The notes under the pieces: generated by a model
Database searches by the model: none
What the model was told of the DNA's origin: nothing
Seen by the model: the letters and a program-made list of their open reading frames with translations, nothing else
Position numbers and translations under genes: made by a program
Shown: in pieces, positions 36,600-48,037 of the stretch
Position numbering within the stretch: position 1 is the stretch's first letter
How the letters are laid out: each line of letters opens with the position of its first letter
NCBI RefSeq assembly: GCF_901709675.1
Contig: NC_051100.1
Location: 7,970,786 to 8,034,785, forward strand
DNA length: 64,000 nt
Direction of reading: 5' to 3'
Source: Syngnathus acus
Taxonomy: Eukaryota > Chordata > Actinopteri > Syngnathiformes > Syngnathidae

Positions 36600-37088
36600 C
36601 TGTTTCCCCGCTCTCTCCTCTTGTGGACAAGTCCGACCAGTCTGCTTCTCATTGCATGTCATTCTAATTTATTTATTCCTTACAGAAGCTGTGAGATGCA
36701 CATCTAAGCGATCACAGCACTAACTACTACCTTAACTCTGCTCTGCCGTTGCCATGGATACAGCCCCCCCTTCTTGTGGGCATGGAAGGATGGGCCTCTA
36801 GCGGAGAGAGATGTGGCGGGTCTGCGTCATACCAGTGCAGCTAAGAGAAGCCCCCCTCCTTCTTTCCTCATCTCCTCCACCTTCCCTCAATCCCTCCTTC
36901 CTTGTCATCATCCAATTTGCACTTTGCTTGATTCGCCCCCCTCCAATTGTGTCCTATATCAGCATCTGTTCATCACACGTTCAACGTCTCGCTCTCTCTT
37001 TCGTTGCCTGCTGGCTCAGCTCGGCTTCCGCTGTGTTGGCTGACCCGGGCGGACTTTTACTGGCAAGCGTGGGCGAAAGAAAAGAAAG
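36600..37088 (+). promoter_or_regulatory. ldb1: Candidate LDB1 upstream promoter and non-coding 5' exon
   Basis: A pyrimidine-rich stretch full of CCTCC/CTTCC words ends in AAGAAAG/GTAAGC, a strong splice donor with exon end 37088. The first LDB1 coding exon begins with a splice acceptor, so an upstream exon is required. This block and the CpG-rich one at 45.1-45.7 kb are the two candidates. Confidence 0.4.
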
Positions 37089-37361
37089 GTAAGCACTGAG
37101 ATGGAGTGCGGGTGATGATGGAGAGTGACGCAGATAAGCAGTAAATGTGTGAATGATGGCATCAGGAGCCTTTGAAACATTCACTTTAGATTTTTTTGGG
37201 GGGGGGGGGGTGAGGGAGCCATGTGAGCTTGTGCTGTCACAACATTAGAGGCATGTGCTCAAGCAGATGTTTGCCTAAGTGGACCGGGCAAGGTGAAACT
37301 TCATTCTAAGAGCTTGTTGTTGACATGTCGACACAGTGCGGGCATGAGTACGTGCAAGCGG

Positions 37362-37364
<3 letters not shown>

Positions 37365-37440
<76 letters not shown>
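37365..37440 (+). repeat. (GA)38 microsatellite
   Basis: An uninterrupted 76-bp GA run. It is the reverse complement type of the TC run 1.2 kb upstream. Confidence 0.98.
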
Positions 37441-37443
<3 letters not shown>

Positions 37444-39489
37444 CCTGACAGTTCACAGCAGCTTTAATTGCTCCTGGAAGCCATTTTTTGAAACACACTC
37501 ACACAATCTTCCTCTCTTCGTCTGCCTTTGTTTGATCCCAACCTTGCAACTACATGCCTCAAAACACAACATAAGGAAGCAGGTAGTGTTTGTGGCAGGA
37601 AGAAAAGGGCCCGCAGGGATGTTCATTGTGTCTGGGTCCTGGGAACATTGTCTGACATGGTGTATGACATTTAACTGTGATGCGGCTGCCTGTTCACTGG
37701 TGTGGAGCCAATGTGCCTGTCAGCTCTGCTTCCCGGGCTGACTCATATTTGCTCTTTGTTGTTGTGCTGCCTCTGAGTGACAGGCGTCGGTGATGAGCGC
37801 TTTTGTCAAAGCCGCATGATGGGGTCTTCAGTAGCGGTGGGAGATCCATATGTGGAGTCTTTTTTTGTCTGACAGTCAACTTGTCAGATGTTGATAGGAT
37901 CAAGCACAAGTACAAGATTCGCTTGGGTACTTGTGGAAGTGAAGTGTGGCTTTCGGTAATTGTTCATGATGATGATTTGTCCACCCAGCGGGAATAGGCC
38001 ACAAGAAAGAAAGGACAAAGATTTTAAAACTGATTAAGATCCTCAGGGGCCCCTTGACTACATGGGTTGTGGAAATTGCCACATCTAATCAATGATAACT
38101 GCAGTCATAAGCAGCACTATCCCATACAAAAATACCTGAATGGTTTTTATATTGGATCACACCTTCTTGATATACATAAATTGAGTAGAATTATCCCTAT
38201 CTGGATTATGTGACTAATTATGCCCCCTTTCATACCAAAAAGAATATAGCACATTTTCAAACTTAGAATTTCTACAATATGTTCAACATATGCGATGTAA
38301 AATGTTTCATATATGATACAAATAACTATTCAATAAAATTGTATGTATTAATTTTGAATGATAGTTTTCGACTTGTCGCGTATCCTCAGGTGTCACGCTG
38401 AACAATTTGAAATACTCATCCTTTTTTTTTGTTAGTGGCAAAGCTTCACTGGTGCGACAAGCCGAGCGTCAGGTAGTGCAAAATTGTTATCCATTCCACC
38501 AGGTTTTGCTAAAATTCATTCAGTAGTTTTTGTGTAATCCTGAAAGCAAGCAACAATGAATGCATTAGAAATATAGGCTTGGAAAGTGATAAAAGCGCTA
38601 ATGGAAATGGACTGAACTGCCATAAGGGCACCTGGGTGATAACAGTGAGAGTGAAGCAGGATTACAGCGTGTCGTAAGGGAGCAAAGGGTCTTTATGTTG
38701 GCGAGCGGGTGCATATTAACGCGCTTTTCCCGACTCCCGTGGGCCTCGGGTGTCTCTGCTCTCCAGGTGGGCCTTGCATTTTTAATCCATGCAGTCTGCG
38801 CTGATTATCGCACGTCGTCTGTGTGCAGCCGGAGGTAGTAACGAAGAGATGGGAATCAGTCATACATGAGTCGAAGGGTGCATGTGTTTGTTTGGCATTA
38901 ATGACCTTCTGCCTCTGGGCGCCTACTGAGAATGTTTATCTCCCACGGCGGCAAGGTAAAAAACAGACAATGCATCAGTGCCACACACGCTCAAACAATT
39001 TCTTTTCGGCTAATTGCTTCTCGTGATTTCCTTAATCTGCACAAACACAGAGCTCAATTCGGCGTTAGGCACTCCTGTCTGCTGTGCAATCACGTCTCTC
39101 TGTTTCATTTCCCCTCCCACTTGTGTTGCAACATGCCTGTTAATGATGCAGCCACTGCCAACTTCCTGCCTCTGACAGAGAAAGAGCGAGCGAGCAAGCG
39201 AGCGAGAGGTAGCCCTGCCTCGGAATCGTACCACTCCCTCTTCTTATCTCTCCACCTCCCCCCTCTGTCTCCCCGTGTTGTTTTTCCTCAGAAGCGTAGC
39301 CCTTGCGAGCAGCGTGAGGGCCGAGTGCTGGCGTTTCCTTCAAAGCGGAGCCCCCAACATGTGAGAAGATGTCTGTTGGAGGTTGCGCTTGTCCCGGTGA
39401 GTGCCTCGTCTGGCCGACCCTCTCTTTGCTGCACGTTGTTGTCACAAACATACTTGTGGGGGCTGCCAAAGTGGTCAAATTGTAAAGGG

Positions 39490-39620
39490 TTACAGCAGGG
39501 GTCACCAACATGGAGCACCAGGTAGCCCCAAGGCCTGTTCTAAAAATAGTTCACCAGTGATGGAACACTGGAATGTTGCAGAAATGATCGTTTGAAAATG
39601 TTAACACTTGCAGAGATGAA
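39490..39620 (+). repeat. hAT-like repeat fragment
   Basis: CAGGGGTCACCAACATGGAG and CCAGGTAGCCCCAAGGCCTG, followed by TTCTAAAAATAG, are typical of a teleost hAT-derived repeat. The end is approximate. Confidence 0.5.
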
Positions 39621-40580
39621 CAGAGATAAAGCGTTGGAGGTTATATTTATGTTTTATTTTACCTTGCTACATAATGAATATTATCAAATATGCTCAATAT
39701 TAACATTAAACATATGTCTTCCCATAGATGAATACGATTATTTTTTTTAAATAAATATAATTCAAAGTTGTGTATCAAACTGCTAGCATTTCCCATTAAG
39801 CATCACCCAAAAAGCACAGCAGGGCTTCAAAAAGGTTTGTGACCCCTTCAAGGTAGTCAATGGGCAGCAATGCTACGATATAGGTTTTGCCACAGTATGG
39901 CACAAAATGGATTGACTGCATTTTTCTGCTGCAAGTTTGCACAAAAAAGGAAATGGATGCTCCTTTTATTGCTCTCACTGTACTTCCTGATGTTTTGAGT
40001 TCTAGTTCTGTCTTGCAGCTCAAAACACAACACCAGATACTTAGTTGTTGAATTTCACGGCGTAATGCATAATGAACTTTAATTTTGAAGAGTACCATTT
40101 TTGCTGAGTTATTAATTACTTATTTCCATTTTGGTATAGGACACACATACAAAATAAGATCGACATGAAAATAAAGATTCTCAACTGGTGGGTTGCAGAC
40201 ATCTAGTAAAAAAATTATTCGTCTTCTGATTGTTTTCATGACAGCACTGAGGCATACCAAGTTACCACATAGAACATACACTATTTGGTAAGGGTCAAAT
40301 AGTTGGTTACTCATGCTCTGACCGCTGTCTAGTTTGTAAACAATTACAGTGCAGCTCAGCCTTAGACATCATAGCTAGCTTTTGAAGTTGATTGACAATA
40401 CAGATTTTTGAACTCAAGTTCCACTTTTTGAACCATATTTTTTTTCAGTTAGTGCTGTACAAAATATACAAATGGTAGTCATGCAAACCATTCGAGTTTC
40501 ATCTACTGGTGCAGTGATAATTGTGTTGAGTGGGTAGTCCTCGGACTGTTTAACTTTTATTACTAATGGTCTTTTTTCAA

Positions 40581-40660
40581 GGCATGGTGGGCTAGTGGTT
40601 AGAACATTTGCCCCACAGTTTTGATGTTGGGGCTGAGTCTAGCCTTTGGCCTTCGTGTTT
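40581..40660 (+). repeat. tRNA-derived SINE-like fragment
   Basis: GGCATGGTGGGCTAGTGGTT resembles a tRNA 5' arm with an A-box, and TTGGGGCTGAGTC is a worn B-box. It cannot fold as a full tRNA. Confidence 0.4.
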
Positions 40661-43600
40661 TAAGTTAATTTAAGATAAAAGTGAGTTTAGGTTTGAATGT
40701 GAGTGTGAATAGTCTTTTTTCTATATTTTAATTTCAGTGTGTTTATTGAATAAGGTTGCGTAAGAAAAGTTGTGTGTTACTGAGAGTGCTTTGGCATAAT
40801 TCCTTTGCATGTTTCCTTTGTTATATTGTAGTTTTTTTTATGCTTTGATTATGGGAAAGGTAAAATTGTAACTGTGCCGCCCCGCATAAGGTTTTGCGAT
40901 ATGTCCTCGATAGTCATCCTTCAGATATTTGCTACTTGCCCCGCAATAAGAAGCAAAGTCATAAAAAGTGGGACAAGCTTTTTCTTTTTAAGGTCTAATT
41001 TATTTGTCTTCAGCTATCAGATGTAACATTTGAGAGGTCACTTTTTTGGTCTGGTCTATTTCCTGGCCCTTTCTTGTCCCCCCCGCCCCCTGTTGTTGAC
41101 AGACTTCACTGTAGGGCAAAAACATTTAATGACATCCACATGTGTGTGCGAAGGGTGCACAGGGAGGATTTGCTGCATTTTAGTGAATGTTGTGAAGTAA
41201 ATATAAGCAAACGATGGAGGGCGTGAGCACAGAGTACGTGCGCACAGACTACGTGTGCTCGAAGACCCATCGCAGAGGATCTTGAGCCTGCTGAGGCACG
41301 TTAAGGCTCGCGAATCTCTCAGGAAAAAAAGCCACAGAACAACAGCATGACTATGTATGCATGCAATAGATCATTTTATGTGCAGCTGCTTTGTTTACAT
41401 TCTTGTATGATGACAAGTAGGTGGAGCCTTACCCTTTTAGTGTACAGCCAGTGAAAGGCCACTAAAAAAAAATCATACTTTTTCTGATGTCATTGTTTTT
41501 GACAGCAGAATTTGCAAGACCTCAGTGTACCTCACTAGATTTCAGAACAGTGAGCAACAAAATATTGCTAGGCTTCTTCAGGGACTTTTTGTGAAACCAC
41601 TGATCCGCAGTATTTTAATCGAAAAATTGTCAAATGCCCAAGTTCTGGAAAAAGCTATTTTAATGTTGCAATATTGCATTACACTTTAACAAGACTGGGA
41701 ACAGATGAACGGAATAAATGACATTAATTCCCGTCAGTGGAATTTTTTTTTTTAATCCCCCTAATTTGTCGACCAGCATCCCGTAGTGTTTTTTTTTCAC
41801 TTGTGTGTGTGTGCGTCCGCATGTGCATGCACACTTTTCACACGCGCATGGAAAAACAAATGGCCCCCTCTTAATCCTGACATCATTTCTCCCTCCCTCC
41901 GGTCATCTGTTTTGTTCTTGGCTCTTTGTGCAATAATATTAGCTATTAAAGATGGCTGCAGCGAGCATGTAAGGAGGTTAATATGAGTCTGCTTCATATG
42001 GTGGCAAACATCTGCCTGCTTAAAGTGTGCTGACGACCTTTTGTTGTTGCTGTGACTTTGCCATTTTTTTTAAGGCTTTGTTCTCTGTGCCCTAACGGAG
42101 TGGAGCCAATCACATCCTTTGTTCTGACTAAATGGTAAAAATAGATTGCATGTATGCTTCCCTGCCCCCTTCTCCCAAATGCACCCACCCTAACACACTC
42201 TTCCCTTGGCTCATCACTCTCCCCCCCTTCATTCCTCTCACTCTTTGCCCTTGTTTCACCCCCCCCTGCATTAACATCGCTGTTACCTCATGCAGAAAGT
42301 CACATGGCCCCTGACTGGGGAGAAGTGGCTTCAAGCAGAGCCTTTTTATTGTATTTATTTATTTGGATGACACAACAATGTGTATTTCTTTATGCCTTTT
42401 TCCTCTCTCCGCTCCTTACTGTAAACGAGATCAAAATGGCCGTGTGTGCGGAGGCAGGGAGAGAGGAGGAATGTGTGGGAGATGCTGGGGAGTCAGACAT
42501 AGAGAAAGGAGGGGTTTCGCAGAGTGGAGATGAGCTGCTGTGATGTCACATCTGCTGCAGGCCCCTCAGCAAGGCGGCCAAAAGCTGGCATGTGCCACCT
42601 AAGCAGGGATGTGGACAAAAGAAAATAGACATGAGGACTTTTTAAACAAATCACAGCACATTTTCAGCCCCAGTCAAAGGAAACACTTAAAGGCAGTTTG
42701 AATGACTTTGCAAATACAAATCATCACCCTTGATTCATAGTTTTATGATGACTTAATAAATGTCGACTCGCTGACAGGCCAGAGATCAAACCTGAATAAT
42801 GCACACAGTGATAGAGAGAATGCAAATCAAGGTAAATGCTGGCAGATGGGAGCCGTTAAAGGAATCAGACGCCATAAAACAGGATTTACAAAGTACTATT
42901 TTACCAGCGGAGGCGTACAGTCATGAAAATATCAGCGGCCATGTTGATTCATTGCCTTTGAATTAGCAAGTAACACTGTGGGCTTAAAGAATTTGTTCTT
43001 GAGGTGTCACATTGACTTTTTTTTTTTTTTTTACACACCACCTCTATAACTCAGTTGTGCTAATATTCCTGTCAAATTTAGTACGGTGCCATAGGTGTTT
43101 CATTATTCAGTGGAACAGCTCCAACATTAGTCTTTAAATAACAAGACGTACTGCACCACACACGGTGTTGCAGTGAGATCAGGGTAAACACCCTTTTCTC
43201 TCTCCCCTCATCCCATTATCTACTTGTACTGATTAACACGCAGGTGATTAAAAAAAGGACAAAAACAAGATTATTTGTGTCGCTTGATATTTATTATTAG
43301 AATGCATTGCAGACTCATTTTATGTCTGTAAAGAATATTTTCATAATTATTGGATGAATTTGTTTTTTGATCTTTAATTTTTATACTGTGATTTGGAAAC
43401 TTGATGAGAAGGATGATACGATGTACGTATGCAGGTTCTCCAGCAGAGGGCAGTGCACCTCCTTTTTCCCCTTTATAATGTAGTCCATCACCAGCTTTTG
43501 TAAATGATAAGACTGTTGATTTTGAACTAGGAAAGATTTCAGGTGGTCAGACAGCACCACTGAAATTGCATTCAAATGTACAAAATGGTTCGGTTGATCT

Positions 43601-44855
43601 TGCCTGGCTCGAAAATCAGCACCCTCTTAACCAAGAATGGTGACCCTAATGAAGACCGCTGACCCACCCACTCACCTGTAGGCCAAACAATCTTAAAAAC
43701 AGTATAGTAGCTGTGATCTGATGTGCGGCTTTACCAGTAAGAGTCCCTGGTGGGCTTCTGATGTATTTACTCGCAGCCTTTCAATAAAACCCACCACTTC
43801 ACTTTCCTCATCTGCTTTATATAATTACACAAACTGACTAAGCGAAGGCCTCAACCAATTGAGCTTTAAACGCACTTAGAGACCACAAAGGCTTTTCTGC
43901 TCCTTCAAAGCTATTGCTTGTAAACATCAGAGTGCTTATTGATTAAAACTGAGACTGTATCCTTACATAATATGAGGCTAGGAAAGGATCAGGACTGTGG
44001 TCTAAAAAGGATTTGAGCCAGAGTCAATCACTTCCCAAATGCCTTTACAAAGACGCCTTGAATTAACCAGCCTGATTAACACTCATCACTGTACCGCGCC
44101 GTGCAAGCCAGAGCGCTTGATCATACTCCAGACGCCACGGAGATGAAAGCAAACGCTGTTTTAAGATAGAGAAGGTCAGGACAGAACAAATTAATTCCAT
44201 CATCATCATCATTTCATTACACGTGATGATGATTAAGACTAAGGAAATGGATTTCATTGCCTGATTCATCCAACAGAACAAATGAAAAGATAAGGCTCCA
44301 TAATTTGTGTGAACATTTCCATAATCAAACATCAAGTGCTTTGCTTTGCTCAAACTAGGTGTATGTAATAAAACACCTGAAAACAAAATAAAATGTGAAC
44401 CCCTCATTAAAAAAACACAGAGTAAGACCTTTGCCACGGTGGGAAAATCCTTGTAATAGCAGTTTAAAACCAATCTTTGAATTCACATGGTTGCATGCAG
44501 TAAAGCTGAAAATAAAACAGAAGTGTTCAGCCAAGTCTCATTGGGGGTTATGATACAGCTTCCCACTATTCACAAGATAAACAAAGGCAGCGCCAACAAA
44601 TTGTGTGCAGTTTGTGGGCTGTGCAGCAAGAGAGTAACATAAAATCACTTACCGGTGTGCTCAATGTCTCTGCTGGACTGTAACATTTTTAGGGTTAGAG
44701 TGATATAGTGAAATTATATATATAAAAAAAAAACTGCGGCAGAAAAAAAAACCCTAGTTCTCTGCTCAAATGAAACTAAACAATTCATTGTTAAAAGCAG
44801 ATTCCACAAAGCTACCTAGAGATGTTTACCCCTTGAGCACAGCTCCCGTCGGGCC

Positions 44856-44945
44856 ACCGTACTAATTTTGTCTGCCTCACAGTTCTGAGGTCTCAAATCT
44901 CGTTTTTCCCAGTGTACTCAGGCTTTCTCCCGCATTCCATTTTTT
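44856..44945 (+). repeat. Degenerate SINE/LINE-tail-like fragment, copy 2
   Basis: GTCTGCCTCACAGTTCTGAG, TCTCAAATCTCG and CAGGCTTTCTCCCGCATTCC follow the same order as in the copy at 3541. Confidence 0.5.
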
Positions 44946-45059
44946 TAGGGGGGATAAATAAAAAACATAAATTAAGATACATATTTGATCAAGTTACTTT
45001 ATAATAACGTAACAAGAACATTTGTTGTGAAAAAGACTTATCAAAATACCACTGAATAT

Positions 45060-45700
45060 GTACATGTGTTGTTACGCGTGCGAGCATACGCGCAAGGGGC
45101 GGAGTCTGTTTTCTTTTTTTTTTTTTTTCCATCAAGTATCGACGGACAGCCTGCCTGGAACAAAGGGTCCCCAAGTAGTAGTAGTAGCAGCGGTAGATCG
45201 GTACCACCGTGCACGTATGTTAATGCATTAAAAAAATATTTACAATTAAAATAATTACACATGTATTGATAATTTTTACTAGTTCTCGCTTGGTGGTTAG
45301 AGTTTCCTCCCCTGGCTGGCGTCGTATGTGTTGGGGTAGTTCAAGTGCTTTCCCAAGCGACGGAGCTTGGAGCCTTCGCCGTCCAGCTTCTCCGGCTAGC
45401 ATCGACGCTAGCTGGCTAGGAGCAACCCCGCCTTTCGGTGGCCTTTTCTTTGCAGGTAACCACACCTCAAAGCGCACCCGGCGGCGTTACTCTCACCGTC
45501 GGCTCATAGTATTTCCGTAAATATGACTGACGGACATTGCGAAGGGATCGCGCTGCTCATGGCGACGTAGTAGCTTAGCAATGGCACGCGTCGTCCGATC
45601 ATGGATGCGGCCCTGCGGCTCCGTTTACACCGAGCCGCGGTGTGTATGGCTCACTGTTTGTGTGTTTATGTGCGGGCGACTTCTTGTTTATTACACTTTG
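45060..45700 (+). promoter_or_regulatory. ldb1: CpG-rich island-like block, candidate alternative LDB1 promoter/exon
   Basis: CpG density rises sharply against the AT-rich surroundings (for example GGCGGCGTTACTC, ATGGCACGCGTCGTCCG, CACCGAGCCGCGG). A CAG/GTAACC donor lies at 45455-45460. Read with the downstream acceptor at 48036, this could be an LDB1 first exon. No protein start matching the known long LDB1 N-terminus was found here. Confidence 0.4.
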
Positions 45701-46640
45701 TGTTATAACAAGCGTCTGGTAGGGCTACTTTTAATGTATTTATAGCGTTGTTTGGAATGTTTCATTTGATTGCGGGCACTTAGAGCATCCGTCTCTTTGG
45801 ACGGAGCTCCATTGTTTGCAATAGTGGAGGGCGGATTGCTCCAAATATCGATAATAAAGATATCGACGATGGCATTGGAATGGACATTAATACGGATCAT
45901 TCTCATGAGATTGCTATTTGAAAATTTGCTTATATTTATCCACATCTATGTTATTACATTTTTGAAATATCACTCATTTAGCTAATATTTGATTGATTTT
46001 GATTATATCAGTACTCTTCTTTGGTAAATGTGAATAGATATTCTTATAACGCATCTGCCAACAAGTTGGTTGAGGTTTGAAGTTCCACTTTAACATGAGT
46101 ACAACTCCCTAAGAATTTCGAAATTTGGGTAAGGAGTTACAAAGAAAGAAGGTTTGGTTTTGTGTGGTATGACCTCTGGAAATTCTGGCCATTTAAGAAT
46201 TTAAATGAGAGAAAACGGTCCAACATCATTATTTGTCAACATTCTTCTGAACCATTTCGTTTTATCTTGTACTTGGAGAGCCTCCTTCTCCAATAAGGTG
46301 ACCAAGTTAGAATCATCCACCAATTATACTGGTGCGGGCTAAAAAATTTAAACGCGTCAAAAACACCAACGCTTGTCTTAAAAACTCGACTAGTGCAAAT
46401 CGAAGATTATTGAAGAGAAAAGCAGCATGGACAGAGGAAGTCCATGTACTTCATTAGTCAGGCTTTTAAAGGCATTTGAAGCGCTTATTAATTGCCCCCC
46501 CCTCCAAAGATGTCAGTGACATCCCATGTACTGTAAAGGAATGCTGCATATTTGCTATAGTTAAACTATAGTCACGGTACCAAAATGTTGACTTTGATAC
46601 TGCATAAATTACCTCATAGCAGTACTGATACCATGGCATT

Positions 46641-46684
46641 GATTGATTGATTCATTCATTCATTCATTCATTCATTCATTCATT
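46641..46684 (+). repeat. (ATTG/ATTC)n tetranucleotide microsatellite
   Basis: Three ATTG units are followed by eight CATT units. Confidence 0.95.
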
Positions 46685-48037
46685 ATTTATATCAACTGTT
46701 ACATTTTTTGCCATATTTTGAATCACAAATTGTTGAATCATGCTCGGAGGTTTGCGGCTTTATGATCGTGAAAATATACTTCATATACGGTATTGCTTTT
46801 GTCTCCAACCTGGAAATTTATTTTCAGCGTTTGTAAAAGTCTGTGTGACTAAGTGGGAAGACTGCATTCAAATGTGTCATGGGAAGAACACCAACTCTTC
46901 TACTTTTGTCAAGTAACAACTTAAAAAGATGCACTTTGAAAATGAAAAATTGCACTGGTGTGATTTCATGTGAATCTGTACTCGGTTTAACTGACGGTTT
47001 AACAATCAAATTATTCTGATTGTCCATAGAAAATGCTGTATAATTGCTGTTTTACTGTACTCGCAGTGTAGAAGGGGATTAGGACTAACACCAAAAACGA
47101 TGCTTTGGCTGCCCCGTCAGTGAGAAGATTAAACAAGTAGAGCCCATAGAGGCGGGCAGGCAGGCAGGCATCCCAGTGTTGGTTTTAATCTGGCACCGCT
47201 GCCTTTTAAACGGCAAGGCGACAGTGACACACCGTTTGCACGTGAATTGTGACTTTTTGAATTAACGGCGTCACCTCCGGTGCTGCATGTTGATGCCCCA
47301 CATAAGAACAAGCATGATCCTACAGTCTGCTGCGGCGCTATAATTAATGTCTAATGAAAGCGTGTGTGGAGAGAGTGGCTGGCTCTAATGAGGCAGACAG
47401 GCTCATGTTTCCGAGGAATGCCCCCCCGCCTCTCCTGTTATCCCACTTTGCCGCTGTCTACTAGAGTTTAAGATATCATTAGTCGGACCGCTGCCTGTGT
47501 GAGGCCTCGCAGAATTCATGTCTGTGCTCCCATGAATGCTTTATCTGGCCACACAAGGGTTAACAACAGACAGGGTTGGTGGGTATTGGGGGGTATGGGT
47601 GGAGGAGGCAACAGGGTGTGTGTGGGGGGGGGTCTGCACACACAGTGCAGATGGTGATGGGCTCTTATTGAAGGGAGGGATCCCCATGTCAGCGTGGATG
47701 CTATAAGAAGCGGCCAGATCGTGTTTGTTTTCCTTGTCCATTTGGCAGATTGAAGATGCATTAGCTAATGAAAGCAGCCAGGAAAGGCTCGGTAGGGTGG
47801 TGGTGGGGAGCGTGGGCACAGGAGAATAAAAAAAAAAAAAAACGACATTACAGACGGCGCACTTTTATTGGAGCGAAAGGCACCAAAACAGCCAAGAGTT
47901 GGATTACTTGCGGATGATGTTGTGATTTGAACGCAGCTACATCGAAGCAATCTTCTCTAAATCTTTACTCTTCTACCCACACCCACCCCTGCTCTCTCGC
48001 TCTCTGTCTCGCTCTGTGTCTCTCGCTCTCTGCGCAG

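Larger units (their letters stand above)
37441..45050. other. Long non-coding interval upstream of LDB1 coding exons
   Basis: No frame resembles a protein on either strand. It is a mix of AT-rich sequence, a hAT-like fragment (39490-39620), a tRNA-like SINE fragment (40581-40660), a T run near 43018-43032 and some balanced-composition stretches (38570-38960, 42540-42980, 44040-44260). The last group could be conserved enhancers. If the 37-kb exon is real, this is LDB1 intron 1. Confidence 0.5.

Noticed and set aside
36774-37092. Frames in the candidate LDB1 5' exon
   Set aside because: Pro/Ser/Leu-rich translations reflect the CCT/CTT composition, and the block is better read as 5' UTR.
37325-37741. 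138-codon frame with an Arg-Glu repeat
   Set aside because: The repeat is just the translated GA microsatellite.
40581-40660. Possible tRNA gene
   Set aside because: A- and B-box remnants are present, but no acceptor stem pairs and no anticodon loop can be drawn, so it is a SINE fragment.
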